Part shown: positions 1 through 9,307 of the stretch, piece after piece
Numbering within the stretch: position 1 is the stretch's first letter
Layout of the letters: the number at the start of each line of letters is the position of its first letter
Origin: RGIG464 sp045643185
GTDB taxonomy: Bacteria > Myxococcota_A > Bradymonadia > UBA4248
Length of the DNA stretch: 25,449 nucleotides
Reading direction: 5' to 3'
NCBI GenBank assembly: GCA_045643185.1
Contig: JAZUKH010000089.1
Coordinates: forward strand, 1-25,449
Position numbers and translations under genes: made by a program
The notes under the pieces: model-generated
What the model saw: only the letters and a program-made list of their open reading frames with translations
The model's database searches: none
Told to the model about the DNA's origin: nothing

Positions 1-2
1 CG

Positions 3-620
3 AGCGCCTTCGTCTATTCCGACATGCTCGACCTCGTCAAGACCGATGGCGTGCGCACTTCCGCCATCGCGCTTTTGCTCATCATCCTGATCGTCTTTTT
101 CCAGCAGCGCAATCCCGTGCTCGCCCTCATTGTCTCGGTGCCGGTCATTACCGGTTTGGGCACGACGCTCGCGATCATGACCTGGTTCAACCTTAAACTC
201 GGGATGTTTAACATCGTCATGTTGCCCGTTATTCTGGGCATCGGCATCGACGGCGCGATCTACCTGTTCCAGCGCTACCAGATGCTCGGTCGCGGAAGCA
301 CGCTCGAAGCCATCAAACAGGTCGGCGGACCCGTCTTCATGAGTTCCGCAACGACCGCCGTCGGCTTTGGCGGCATGATCTTCAGTCAGCACATGGGCCT
401 CAACACCATGGGACAGCTCGCCATCATCGGCATCAGCGTCTGCTTCTGCTCGACATTCATTATCGAGCCCGGACTCATCATACTTTGCGAAAAACTAGGC
501 CTCAAAGCCATGCCGCAAAACGAATTCAAGGCATTACCCAGCGAAAATCTCGACGCTCAAAACTGCGAAGTCGAACCCAAAACGACGAACGATAACGCCG
601 AAAGTGGTAACGTCGCCTAA
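3..620 (+). CDS. RND/MMPL-family transporter, C-terminal part (5' end outside window)
   Basis: The reading frame is open from the window edge to TAA at 618-620, so this is the last roughly 205 residues of a larger protein. It shows about five hydrophobic segments separated by short loops. The stretch around GIGIDGAIYLFQRYQ, followed by a Gly/Ala/Ser/Thr-rich helix (MSSATTAVGFGG), is the pattern of the second transmembrane bundle of RND/MMPL 'predicted exporters'. The protein ends in a hydrophilic tail of about 40 residues. Family members are proton-driven inner-membrane exporters of lipids or other hydrophobic substrates; the substrate cannot be told here. The next gene starts 70 nt downstream on the same strand, so co-transcription with the Glt-like cluster is possible. 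An ATG at 24 lies inside the frame and is not the true start. Confidence 0.8.
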   Translation, partial: SAFVYSDMLDLVKTDGVRTSAIALLLIILIVFFQQRNPVLALIVSVPVITGLGTTLAIMTWFNLKLGMFNIVMLPVILGIGIDGAIYLFQRYQMLGRGSTLEAIKQVGGPVFMSSATTAVGFGGMIFSQHMGLNTMGQLAIIGISVCFCSTFIIEPGLIILCEKLGLKAMPQNEFKALPSENLDAQNCEVEPKTTNDNAESGNVA

Positions 621-690
621 AAATGCTAAAAAGTCTGTTCAAATGGCCAAAAAAAGCCACGATCTTGAACATGATTATTCTGTAAAACGT

Positions 691-1443
691 ATGAAACATC
701 TATATTCCATCACACTTTTGCTCGCCGCGTGTTTTGCCGTGCCAATGCACGCTCTGGCGCAGGATGCTGCAGCCGAAAAAGCTCCGACCGCAGCCGACGC
801 CCCGGCCGAGGCACAGACGGCTGACCAAAAGACCGACTCAAATGCCGACGATCCGACTCAAAAAGGCATGCCCGACGCCGAAACGCTCACGCAGACACAG
901 CTCAACAAGACACTGCATGAAGTCACCACGCGCGTCGATACCCTCAAAGAAGACACGTTCTCGACCAAAAGCCGATTGCTGCTGCTCCGCGAAGAAGTGC
1001 TCCAACGCACCGTTTCGGGCTCGCGCCTGCTCGTCAAACACGAAGACGACATGGGCGGCCAGTATGAACTGCTCCAGATCCACTTCGTCATCGACGGCGA
1101 GCCGACCTATTCGCGCATCATGACCAACAACGAGTCACTGGACGTCGATGACGAGGTCATCTTCGACGGCGTACTCGCCCCGGGCACCCACCAGATCTCG
1201 GTAAAATACGTCTATCGCGGAAAGACCTGGGGCGTTTTCAGCTACATGAAAGATTACGCTTTCAACGTCGAATCGGGGTACGCGTTCGTCATCGACGAGG
1301 GCAAGAGCGCCGAACTCACCGTCACCGCTGATGAACAGGGCAAATGGTACACGCCGTACGAGGAACGCCCGAGCGTCAAATACAAATATGAACAGTTCGA
1401 GATGGCCAGTGAGGCCACACACGACGCACAAAATAACGATTAA
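691..1443 (+). CDS. Exported coiled-coil/beta-domain protein of unknown function
   Basis: I chose ATG 691 because it begins a clean signal peptide (MKHLYSITLLLAACFAVPMHALAQ, cleavage after ALA-Q). In-frame starts at 604 (GTG) and 643 (ATG) would put a charged leader before it. The mature protein has an Ala/Glu/Asp/Pro-rich linker (about residues 25-65). A short heptad-like helix follows (about 70-115, LNKTLHEVTTRVDTLKEDT). The C-terminal half is beta-rich, with the pattern GTHQISVKYVYRG, which suggests a PEGA- or Ig-like fold. It has no enzyme motif. It sits directly upstream of three TPR proteins of Glt type, so a periplasmic structural role beside that complex is a reasonable inference. I do not recognise the family. 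There is no obvious strong Shine-Dalgarno sequence before 691. Confidence 0.7.
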   Translation: MKHLYSITLLLAACFAVPMHALAQDAAAEKAPTAADAPAEAQTADQKTDSNADDPTQKGMPDAETLTQTQLNKTLHEVTTRVDTLKEDTFSTKSRLLLLREEVLQRTVSGSRLLVKHEDDMGGQYELLQIHFVIDGEPTYSRIMTNNESLDVDDEVIFDGVLAPGTHQISVKYVYRGKTWGVFSYMKDYAFNVESGYAFVIDEGKSAELTVTADEQGKWYTPYEERPSVKYKYEQFEMASEATHDAQNND

Positions 1444-1470
1444 AAGATCATAAAGTTCGGTTTTTTTGGG

Positions 1471-1545
1471 AGTGGGGGGAAGTGTCCCCCCACGCGGCTA
1501 TTGGCGTTCGCCAATACGCCGCGCCCCCTTCGCCTGGCAGGGCCC
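1471..1545 (+). repeat. Dispersed palindromic repeat, copy A (short inner stem)
   Basis: The left arm is a small G/C hairpin (a run of G, then AAGTGT, then a run of C). ACGCGGCTA follows, then the inner palindrome TTGGCGTTCGCCAA, the returning arm TACGCCGC, a C run, and CGCCTGGCAGGGCC. The same arms occur near 17290 (reverse orientation) and 24457 with different inner palindromes. The copy ends about 9 nt before the Shine-Dalgarno sequence of the next gene, so it lies in its 5' leader or between two transcripts. Confidence 0.8.
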
Positions 1546-1571
1546 TGAACCTCGAGGAAAAGCTTTTCAAC

Positions 1572-3797
1572 ATGAAATTTCGTCCTTTTCTGATGGCTTT
1601 GGCGGCGCTTTGCGTCACCACGCGTGCTTATGCGGCACCCGACGACTTGAATTCACGCACGCGTTCGCTCGAAACCCACGTAAATGAGGTCGCCCAGGCT
1701 TTTACGCTCGGAACTGAGGGCAGCGACGCAGACAACATTCAGGATCGCCTCAACCAGGGGATGGTCTTACAGGCTGCTGGCGACTACGAACGCGCTGGTT
1801 ACGTCTACATGGGCATCGTTTCACGCGAGGCTTGGCGCGGTCAGCCCGCTTACGAAACCGCAGGACTGTACCTCGCTCAAACGCTTTACGAGCGCGGTTA
1901 TTACCGGCTCACCGAAGAACAGTTGCTTAAACGCCTTTACGAGATGCGCTCCGGGGCTGAACGCAATCAGGCCATTGAGTTGCTCATCAAAACGGTACAG
2001 CGCACTCAGAACTGGGATACCGTCACCGAGACGCTCCAAAAACACGGTGAAACGCTCAACGATCCGGGCATGCTTTACGCTCTCGGACGCTCGTTTTTCT
2101 TGCAGGATCGCGATGACGAAGCTCAGACGGCACTCGCCAAAGTCAATGACGGCGGTGCATGGGGCGTCAAAGCCGCGTATTTGCGCGGAGCGCTCTTCAT
2201 TCGCGCAAAACAGCTCGACGCTGCTCAAAATATGTTCCAGATCGCCGCTCAGAATAAGGCTGAGTTTCGCGATGCCGACACCATTCGTATTCTCGCAAAC
2301 TTGGCTTTGGCACGCATCGCCTACGAAAATAAAAACTGGGGCGAAGCGGTACATTACTATCAGCTCGTGCCCGAAACGAGCGAGTATTTTGGCGATGTCC
2401 TTTACGAAATGGCTTGGACGCACATTAAACTCGAGAATTACCTGGCTGCCAAACAGAGTTTTGAGCTCCTGATGATGACTTATCCCAAACATCGTCGCGC
2501 GCTCGACACGCGACATTTCCTCGCCACCATCCAAAAAGAGCTTGGAAACTACGACGAGGCTATGAACGCCTATCAGCAACTCGTCAGCAAATACGAGCCG
2601 GTCATGGATCAGATGGCTTCTGATGCGACCAACCTCGATGAAAAGAAACGTTTGGTGAAGCAACAGGTCCAAAATGGCGAATACGACAGCATTGTTTTGT
2701 TGCCGGAAGCTGCGCGCGATGTCGTGTCTGACGATGAACACATGCTCGTCGTCGAAAACGTGTTGGGGAGCCTCGAACAGACGGATGTGAACACCACTGA
2801 GTCGGAGCAGATCATCGCTGAGATCGAGAGCATCATTCAGTCGCCCGAAAACATTCGCGCGTTGCCGCAGTTCAGAAAACACGCCAATGCCGTGCGCGAC
2901 GTCTATCTTGAAGCCCTCTATCTGGGCGTTGATCTGACGCGCGAATACAGCACGCTCGCCCCGGGCATCGAAGAAGACTTGCTGATCGCCGATTCCCTGC
3001 CGCGTTCCCAGCAGGAACGCGATATCATTGCTTCCAAACAGGTCAAAGCACTTGAGGAACGCGCGGCGCGTTTTCACCGCATCCAGTTGAACGCCGAAAA
3101 CACGCGTCATCGCCTCAAGATCGTGCAAAACTGGATGAGATCATCCACCAACAACAGTTTGTCAGACGAAGAACGCGACTCGCTCAACAGCCAGTTGGCG
3201 GCGCTCGAAAAGCGCCTGGCCCAGTTGCACGAAGCCCAGACCGAGTTGGAAGCGCGACTTTCGACCTTGCGCATCACCAGTGTCAATGGCAGTCACTCCG
3301 GTGACGACGCGGTGGGCGCGCTCGTTGAACTGCGCCGCGCACTCGCCGAGCAGTGGAACCGAGACTTGGCGCGAAAGGACGTCGATGACAACTATCGTGA
3401 ACTCGTGCTGCGTCTCAAACGCGTGTTTGAACGCGTCAATACGCTTGAAAGCGAGCTTGAGTTGGCCGTCTCGGCTAAGTCCGAAGACCTACACCGCCAG
3501 TTGACCCTCGAAAAGAGCATCGTCGCCGCTGAAAAAGCCCGTTATGCTCAGACACAGTCCGAAGTCAGCGAGACGGCTGGTGAGGTCGCCGCCACGTTTT
3601 GGGCTGACGTGTATTACCGCATTCGTGACCTCGTCATGGATGCCGACCTCGGTATGGTCGATATCGCTTGGATCCGTAAAGATGCACGCACGCGTGAACT
3701 CAACAACATCGTTGAAGAGCGAAAAAAAGAAAAAGATGTCCTCAAACAGGATTTCAAACAGTATCTTGAAGAGGAAAATCAGAAAAATTCTAACTAA
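1572..3797 (+). CDS. TPR repeat protein with C-terminal coiled coil, GltC-like (gliding/adhesion complex family)
   Basis: ATG 1572 is chosen because GAGGAAA at 1554-1560 precedes it and a signal peptide follows (MKFRPFLMALAALCVTTRAYA, then APDD). The 741-aa product is periplasmic. Residues about 50-370 form helical TPR pairs, for example LNQGMVLQAAGDYERAGYVY, EMAWTHIKLENYLAAKQSFE and YDEAMNAYQQLVSKYEP. The C-terminal third is long charged helix with coiled-coil character (LEKRLAQLHEAQTELEARLS; VFERVNTLESELELAV). Size, export signal, TPR content and the position before a giant TPR protein resemble myxobacterial GltC, a periplasmic part of the gliding machinery, but this is a family-level guess. 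The next gene starts 21 nt downstream. Copy A of the dispersed repeat lies just upstream. Any secreted TPR scaffold is an alternative. Confidence 0.75.
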   Translation: MKFRPFLMALAALCVTTRAYAAPDDLNSRTRSLETHVNEVAQAFTLGTEGSDADNIQDRLNQGMVLQAAGDYERAGYVYMGIVSREAWRGQPAYETAGLYLAQTLYERGYYRLTEEQLLKRLYEMRSGAERNQAIELLIKTVQRTQNWDTVTETLQKHGETLNDPGMLYALGRSFFLQDRDDEAQTALAKVNDGGAWGVKAAYLRGALFIRAKQLDAAQNMFQIAAQNKAEFRDADTIRILANLALARIAYENKNWGEAVHYYQLVPETSEYFGDVLYEMAWTHIKLENYLAAKQSFELLMMTYPKHRRALDTRHFLATIQKELGNYDEAMNAYQQLVSKYEPVMDQMASDATNLDEKKRLVKQQVQNGEYDSIVLLPEAARDVVSDDEHMLVVENVLGSLEQTDVNTTESEQIIAEIESIIQSPENIRALPQFRKHANAVRDVYLEALYLGVDLTREYSTLAPGIEEDLLIADSLPRSQQERDIIASKQVKALEERAARFHRIQLNAENTRHRLKIVQNWMRSSTNNSLSDEERDSLNSQLAALEKRLAQLHEAQTELEARLSTLRITSVNGSHSGDDAVGALVELRRALAEQWNRDLARKDVDDNYRELVLRLKRVFERVNTLESELELAVSAKSEDLHRQLTLEKSIVAAEKARYAQTQSEVSETAGEVAATFWADVYYRIRDLVMDADLGMVDIAWIRKDARTRELNNIVEERKKEKDVLKQDFKQYLEEENQKNSN

Positions 3798-3818
3798 TTC
3801 AGTTTGTAATATATCTTC

Positions 3819-6800
3819 ATGTTAAGAAAGTCTTTGATCATCGCAGCTTTGAGCTGCACCCTGTTTGCCAGTGCGACGTCGTGGGCCCAGGAACAGGGGC
3901 AGACGCCCGACGCCGACGCGGCTTCGCCGTCTGCCGACGCGGCTTCGTCGTCTGCCGAAGGCACTCAGGCCGCTGAAACTGCGTCGGCTCTGCCTGCGCT
4001 TGACCTCGTCAGCGAAGATACACAGGCGGTTTATCGCGAATACAAAAAAGCTGCAGAACGCTATCGCAAGGAAATGGACAGCTACAAGCTCGACTTGCGA
4101 CGAACCTTGATGAACGAGTATCAGACGCGGCTTTCTAGCGTCGATGCGGCTTATGCCGACAAGATTTCGTTGATGCGCACCGAAGAAGCAGCCATGCGCA
4201 CCGAAGTCATTCGACGCATGGAGGAGTTTCTCAGAAAATACGGCGAGCATGACAAAAAATCGGCCGATATCCTATATCGACTCGCCCGGTTGTATTACGA
4301 AGAAGCGGATGACCTCTTTTTGCAGGACGAAACTGGCTCGGTCGATCACCCAGATTTTACCAAAGCCCTGGCGATGCTCGCCAAACTTGAGAACAATTTC
4401 CCAGATTATTATCAGATGGACGGGGCGCTCTATCTCAAAGGCTATTGCCTGCAGCAGATGGGCGAAGAAGAAAAAGGGCGCGATGCCTTCGTCGACTTGT
4501 TGGCGCGCTATCCAAATACGACGAGAAAAGCTGAGATCCTTACGCGTATTGGTGAATATTACTTCACGATGTCGCAGGATGCCATCATGGGCTTTGGCGG
4601 CGGCATTCATTGGAAAGAGGCGCTGACGTATTACGAACAAGCCGTTGCTGAAGGGGACAAGACCTCGGTCTATGATCGAGCACTCTATCGAAAAGCCTGG
4701 ACCGAGTATTATCTCGATCGCTATGGCGACATGATCAACGACTTTATTGCCCTGGTTGGGTACGCCGACCGAACTGAAAATGGCAGTGCTTTACGAAGTG
4801 AGGCCATCGACTTCATGGCGGCTGCTCTTGCCGAAGAAGACTGGGATCTCACCGACGATGTCAGTGTCGATCCAGATTACGGCATCAAGCGCTTTGACAA
4901 GTATTTAAAGACTGGGCAGGGCTTCGAAAACGAGGTTTTGCGCAAATTCGCTGATACGCTCTTCAACTACAATCGACTCGACTTGGCGGCGGAGGCTTAT
5001 CAGACCTACCTCGACCGCTCAAATTGCGAAGAAGACGTGCCTGAAGTTCTCAAGATCTTTATCAATACCCTGAATCAGACTAAACAGAACGAACGTGCGA
5101 CCAAAGAACAGGCGATGATCGGAAAACGCATTGGGCCTGATTCCAAATGGTATCGATGCCAGGAAAAAATGGGGAACCTCGAGGCCCTGGCTGCTGCCGA
5201 CTCCGTTCAGCTCATTGCACTCAAGACCTCTATTGCTGCTTATCAGGACAAAATTGTTAAAACCGAGCAGGAAATTCAAAAATATACAGATATTATTGAA
5301 GATCCTTCGGCGACTGACGAAGAAAAGACGGTCGCAGCATATAAGTTGAACCCGATCAAGCAGGTTTATAATAACCAAAATATTGAGTTAGCTACGGCAC
5401 TTGAGAGCATTTTGCGGCGTTATCCCGATTCGGAAGACAGCTACAATTTCCGTTATACACTCGGTCAAGCCTGGTTCAATGCCATGGAGTATCAGAAGTC
5501 GATCGACGTCTTCATGGGCATTCGTGACATCAAGAACGAACATTTTCAGCCGGATGTTGCGCGTTACGTTGCCGATGCCTGGGAACAGTTACTGCGTAAG
5601 AAAGCGAAATACCACGAAGAATTTGTGTACGCGTTACCGATCCAGGAAATTGCCGATCGCGTCAATGCGGGGGATTTGAGCATCAAAAAAGCTCCGATGA
5701 GTCTTCTCATTGCGTCTTCGTTGATCAGCAAGGTGTCGGAAGAGGTGATCACCAAGGAACACGAAGCGCGCAAGTGTAATAGTCAGCCGTTGGAGATGCC
5801 CAGTGACGTTGAAAAACTCGTGGAGGCGCGTGAAACGTTCAGCGCGATCGAAAACAGTTATGGTGTGAACGATTCGGAATCCAGTTTGGCGCCACAATAT
5901 CGTTACGACAACGCGATGATCTATTACAACTATGGCAACATGGACGAAGCTGAAAAGCGCTTCATGCTGATCATCGAGAACAACCCGCATTCGGAGCACG
6001 CCGTCAGTGCGGCTGAGATCGTCATAGCCAAATACGAAGACTGCAACGAACTCACCAAGGTCGCGGAACTCTCCGAGAAGTTTGCGTCGATGAACCTTGG
6101 TGCCGATCAGGCTGATGCACAGGATGGCGAAATGCTCACGGCACGCTTTAATGACCTCAAGTATCAAGCCTTGTTCAAGATTGCGTTCCAGTTGTTTGAT
6201 GACAAGAAGTATTTGGAAGCGGCAGCCGAGTTTTTACGCATCATCGAGGAAAACCCGACGTTTGAGCACAACAACTTGGCGCTCTACAACGCGGCGTATG
6301 CCTACGAACAGTTGAAATACTACGACAGCTCGATGCAGTTGTATCGTCGAGTCTTGAACGAGTACGGGCAGACCAAGGAAGCCGTCAATGCGCTCTTCCA
6401 GATCGGTGCAAATGCCGAGAAATTTTTCGATTTCGACACGGCTGTGGACAGCTTTTTGTCGCTCTACAACAACAAGAGCGAGAACTACCAGTCGTTTGCG
6501 CGTCGAGTGGATGCGCTTCGTTCGGCTGCACGCATCAAATTGCTTACCGAGGATCAGCTGGGGGCAGCCGAACTGCTCGTGCGCTATCACAAAGATTTTC
6601 CGCTTCAACCCGACGCACCGGGCTTTTACTACCAGGCTGGACGTGTTTACGCCGAAAATGGCAAGCTCAGCGAGGCTCAGAAGATCTTCAATCAGTTGCG
6701 TAAGACTTACTCGCAAGACGTCAAAGTTAGGCCCTATCTCATTGCGTCTTATTTGATCGAAGCGAAGGCACTTCGTGACAAAAAGCCCAAAGTGGCTCGT

Positions 6801-7478
6801 GATAACTTTGAAACGGCGGTCACGCTCTACCAGAATTCGCCCAATGCAGCGGGGGAACTCGGACGACTCAGTGCGGCAGAAGCCGCTTATAATCTCGTCG
6901 ATATGGATCGTGAGACCTGGGCTGACGAAAAGATCACCGGTAAGATGAAGGCCATGATTGAAAAGCTCCAAAAGCACATGGCTGAGATGAGTCAACTGAA
7001 CGCCAGATTTACGTCCGTCAATAACTACGGCGTCAAGACGTGGGCTTTGGCGGCGTCATACCAGCGTGCCAGTATGATGCAAGACACTGTGGATATGCTC
7101 GAAAACATCAATCGTCCGTCCGATGTGAAGAACGGCTCCGACAACCACCTCGCCTTCCTCGCTTCTATGAGTGATATGGCGACCGCAGCTCGTGACGCAG
7201 CGATTCAGGCTTACAAAGAAACGATCGAAGTTGGCAAGCATGTCCCGGGTGGTGCCGAGTGGATCCAAAAGAGCATCGACGGACTTAAACAGCTCGACCG
7301 AACCGCTTCGTCCCTCGAACGTATGTTGAATGCCACGACTCAGCACAATGCCGGTGCTATCATTTCGAACGAGGTTTGGCAGCAACACGTCGAGGACGAA
7401 AAGAAGGCCGTGGAAGCCGAAAAAGCGGCTGAAAAACGCCGTGCCGGCAATGTTAACGAGTCAGGAGAGGTAAAATGA
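3819..7478 (+). CDS. Giant periplasmic TPR protein, GltD/AgmU-like
   Basis: A signal peptide (MLRKSLIIAALSCTLFASATSWAQ) leads a 1219-aa protein. An Ala/Ser/Asp-rich linker (about 25-60) contains a 7-residue tandem repeat. Many TPR-type helical hairpins follow over most of the length, for example ALYLKGYCLQQMGEEEKGRD, AMIYYNYGNMDEAEKRFMLI, LALYNAAYAYEQLKYYDSSM and FYYQAGRVYAENGKLSEAQK. The tail is Lys/Glu/Ala-rich. No catalytic motif is visible. In Myxococcus the large TPR protein AgmU/GltD is encoded next to the TPR lipoprotein AglT/GltE; the same pairing here, with a 4-nt ATGA overlap to the next gene, supports the assignment. Such cores also occur in non-gliding relatives, so motility itself is not implied. 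The start has no clear Shine-Dalgarno sequence and lies 21 nt after the previous stop, which suggests coupled translation. Confidence 0.78.
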   Translation: MLRKSLIIAALSCTLFASATSWAQEQGQTPDADAASPSADAASSSAEGTQAAETASALPALDLVSEDTQAVYREYKKAAERYRKEMDSYKLDLRRTLMNEYQTRLSSVDAAYADKISLMRTEEAAMRTEVIRRMEEFLRKYGEHDKKSADILYRLARLYYEEADDLFLQDETGSVDHPDFTKALAMLAKLENNFPDYYQMDGALYLKGYCLQQMGEEEKGRDAFVDLLARYPNTTRKAEILTRIGEYYFTMSQDAIMGFGGGIHWKEALTYYEQAVAEGDKTSVYDRALYRKAWTEYYLDRYGDMINDFIALVGYADRTENGSALRSEAIDFMAAALAEEDWDLTDDVSVDPDYGIKRFDKYLKTGQGFENEVLRKFADTLFNYNRLDLAAEAYQTYLDRSNCEEDVPEVLKIFINTLNQTKQNERATKEQAMIGKRIGPDSKWYRCQEKMGNLEALAAADSVQLIALKTSIAAYQDKIVKTEQEIQKYTDIIEDPSATDEEKTVAAYKLNPIKQVYNNQNIELATALESILRRYPDSEDSYNFRYTLGQAWFNAMEYQKSIDVFMGIRDIKNEHFQPDVARYVADAWEQLLRKKAKYHEEFVYALPIQEIADRVNAGDLSIKKAPMSLLIASSLISKVSEEVITKEHEARKCNSQPLEMPSDVEKLVEARETFSAIENSYGVNDSESSLAPQYRYDNAMIYYNYGNMDEAEKRFMLIIENNPHSEHAVSAAEIVIAKYEDCNELTKVAELSEKFASMNLGADQADAQDGEMLTARFNDLKYQALFKIAFQLFDDKKYLEAAAEFLRIIEENPTFEHNNLALYNAAYAYEQLKYYDSSMQLYRRVLNEYGQTKEAVNALFQIGANAEKFFDFDTAVDSFLSLYNNKSENYQSFARRVDALRSAARIKLLTEDQLGAAELLVRYHKDFPLQPDAPGFYYQAGRVYAENGKLSEAQKIFNQLRKTYSQDVKVRPYLIASYLIEAKALRDKKPKVARDNFETAVTLYQNSPNAAGELGRLSAAEAAYNLVDMDRETWADEKITGKMKAMIEKLQKHMAEMSQLNARFTSVNNYGVKTWALAASYQRASMMQDTVDMLENINRPSDVKNGSDNHLAFLASMSDMATAARDAAIQAYKETIEVGKHVPGGAEWIQKSIDGLKQLDRTASSLERMLNATTQHNAGAIISNEVWQQHVEDEKKAVEAEKAAEKRRAGNVNESGEVK
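3912..3953 (+). repeat. 21-bp tandem duplication inside the TPR protein gene
   Basis: Two adjacent 21-bp units (3912-3932 and 3933-3953) differ at one base and encode ADAASPS and ADAASSS just after the signal peptide. The unit is in frame and lengthens a flexible linker, so copy number may vary between strains. Confidence 0.85.
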
Positions 7479-8794
7479 GAATGCGAAAATACTGCGTTGC
7501 TCTGGCTATGACCCTGGTTTGTGCGCTTTCAGCCTGCTCGGGCGACAAAAACAAAGAGAGCGAGACCGCGGCGGATGCCGCCGAAAAAGCGGCGTCTGAA
7601 GTCAAGCCTGGTGAAAACGCGACGACACTCGATGCCGCCAACGTGACGTCAAAAGTGGACGAACCGGAGGCTCCAAAAGAGATCAAGGCGCTAGCCGACT
7701 ACGAGATCGGGCTTGCTGCCAACCAGCGCATCGCGGCTGACCTTGCTGATGCCCAAAAACAAGCGGAAGCTGGCGACAAAGTGAAAGCCATTCAGACGCT
7801 TGAAGCGGCTGAAAAGAAAGAGCCCAAAGCTTTTTTGGCCCCCTTCAACAAGGCGCTCATCTACGAATGGTCGGGGCAAAGCTATGCCGCCGAAAACGCT
7901 TATATGAGCGCTTTGCGCGCGGAGCCCCATTTTTCACCTGCACTTGAGAATTACGTGCGCCTCAAAGTCGCCACCGGCGACGCGATTGGCGCCTACAACA
8001 TGGCGTCTAACTATGTCGTTAATTATCCCGATGCGTTTGATCACAACGTTGCCCGTATCGAGGCCATGATCGGCTTAAAAAAATATGACGAGGCTATTCT
8101 TGAAGCTCGTCGTTTGCTCAAGATCGACGAAGCCAACCCGCGTCTTCGATATGAGATTGCCAATGCCGAGTTTCAGCGGGGACGCTATAACCTCGCTGAG
8201 TTTGTCGTTAAGGAATCACTTGAGATCGATCCTGACAATGTTGACGCGCTCTTTTTGCTCGCCAAAATTCATTCGAAGTTGAGTGAGACCGACTCGACCT
8301 ATGCCGCCACGATCGCCTCTGAGCTCGACAAAGTCTTGACCAAACAACGCTATCATGCCGAAGCTCTGTGGATGCGTGGCGTCATCTTTTATCAGCAGAA
8401 CGAATTTGCAAAGGCTGAAAAGACCTTTCGCATGCTCCTGGACATCTCGCCCAACCTTGTTGAGGCTCACATTAACCTCGCCAATGTCCTCAAAACGCTT
8501 AATCGTGGCCCCGAAGCCGAGACCCTGCTTAATAAAGCAGCCACGATGGCGCCCGCCGATCCCGAAGTCGATTTCGCTTTCGGGACGCTCTATCTCAATG
8601 TCGAAAACATCCAATTGCCGGATATTGACGAACTCGTACGTCTGCAGACGGCTCGGACCTATTTTGAATCGGCTGCTTCAAAAACGTCTGACAAGGCTGA
8701 GATCAAGATTTATAAGGGCTATATTCGCACGACCGATGACGCCATCGATGCGCTCAAAGCTATGCGTGAGGCCGCTGAGCTCTTTGGTGAGTAG
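7475..8794 (+). CDS. TPR repeat lipoprotein, GltE/AglT-like
   Basis: The start ATG 7475 overlaps the previous stop (ATGA) and is preceded by AGGAGAGG at 7463-7470; ATG 7481 is an alternative. The N-terminus (MRMRKYCVALAMTLVCALSAC) has a lipobox, LSAC, with acylated Cys at position 21. An Ala/Glu-rich linker follows. Then TPR units run from about residue 85 to the end, for example AFLAPFNKALIYEWSGQSYA, NPRLRYEIANAEFQRGRYNL, AEALWMRGVIFYQQNEFAKA and VEAHINLANVLKTLNRGPEA. The protein is probably anchored in the outer membrane facing the periplasm. Size, lipobox and the adjacent giant TPR gene match the AgmU-AglT pair of Myxococcus. Any other TPR lipoprotein would look similar, so the orthology is tentative. 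Confidence 0.78.
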   Translation: MRMRKYCVALAMTLVCALSACSGDKNKESETAADAAEKAASEVKPGENATTLDAANVTSKVDEPEAPKEIKALADYEIGLAANQRIAADLADAQKQAEAGDKVKAIQTLEAAEKKEPKAFLAPFNKALIYEWSGQSYAAENAYMSALRAEPHFSPALENYVRLKVATGDAIGAYNMASNYVVNYPDAFDHNVARIEAMIGLKKYDEAILEARRLLKIDEANPRLRYEIANAEFQRGRYNLAEFVVKESLEIDPDNVDALFLLAKIHSKLSETDSTYAATIASELDKVLTKQRYHAEALWMRGVIFYQQNEFAKAEKTFRMLLDISPNLVEAHINLANVLKTLNRGPEAETLLNKAATMAPADPEVDFAFGTLYLNVENIQLPDIDELVRLQTARTYFESAASKTSDKAEIKIYKGYIRTTDDAIDALKAMREAAELFGE

Positions 8795-8871
8795 AGGTTT
8801 CGTGGTCGAGGAGCCAAAAACTTGTTCAATCCTCAACTTTGTTTAGGAAAAACCGCCCCGTTTGGTACATA

Positions 8872-8913
8872 TATACTGAGTGGGGGAATGTAATGGAACC
8901 TACATGTAGGTTC
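8872..8913 (+). promoter_or_regulatory. Perfect 18-bp palindrome downstream of a TATACT box: candidate operator/promoter
   Basis: GAACCTACATGTAGGTTC (8896-8913) is a perfect inverted repeat with no spacer. It lies 18 nt downstream of TATACT (8872-8877), a good -10 hexamer, so it would cover the early transcribed region. No convincing -35 sits at 16-18 nt. The 208-nt gap 8795-9002 holds nothing else I can name. The palindrome is not followed by a T run, so it is not an intrinsic terminator. The likely target is the gene pair at 9003-9976. Confidence 0.45.
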
Positions 8914-9002
8914 TGGTGCTTTATGTGACATCAGTGTGCGTGAGTTAGCTAAGTCAGTGTTATGCAATGATACATCGGTCAAAAAGCTGAAGAGTAAATA
9001 CA

Positions 9003-9293
9003 ATGAAGAAACTTCTTATGATATCGGCAATTTGTGTATCGTCAGGTTGTTTTGTAACAACGTGTGATGTTTCCTCCGTCTGGGCTGATGAACCGGAAGC
9101 TCAGGCAAAGACGGCTGAAGCTGCACATGGGCCGCTCGTGCTTGAGTTTGATGAAGAAAAAATGTCGATCGAGGCAGACATTCCGATGGTCGACCTCATA
9201 CTTTCGTTTAGGGAACTTCAGGACAGGGAACATGATGAAGAATCGTCTTTCCTGAATGCTGTCATCGAATCGGCACGATGTGATCCGTTTTAG
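9003..9293 (+). CDS. Small exported protein of unknown function
   Basis: The 96-aa product starts with MKKLLMISAICVSSGC and has a plausible Sec signal ending SVWA before DEPEA. The Cys at 16 lacks a good lipobox (the -3 residue is Ser), so lipidation is doubtful. After an Ala/Glu linker comes a compact C-terminal part, including FDEEKMSIEADIPMVDLIL and a final SFLNAVIESARCDPF. I do not recognise it. The C-terminal pattern faintly recalls short tails of myxobacterial envelope-energiser proteins, but I cannot support that. It is 14 nt upstream of a cysteine-rich lipoprotein gene, almost certainly in one operon. The region looks more A/T-rich than its neighbours. Confidence 0.65.
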   Translation: MKKLLMISAICVSSGCFVTTCDVSSVWADEPEAQAKTAEAAHGPLVLEFDEEKMSIEADIPMVDLILSFRELQDREHDEESSFLNAVIESARCDPF

Positions 9294-9307
9294 GGATGGA
9301 GGAAAGA

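Noticed and set aside
1821..3128. Long open frame on the minus strand (435 codons) inside the first TPR gene
   Set aside because: It is antisense to a protein with a signal peptide and clear TPR units, and has no family signature or ribosome site.
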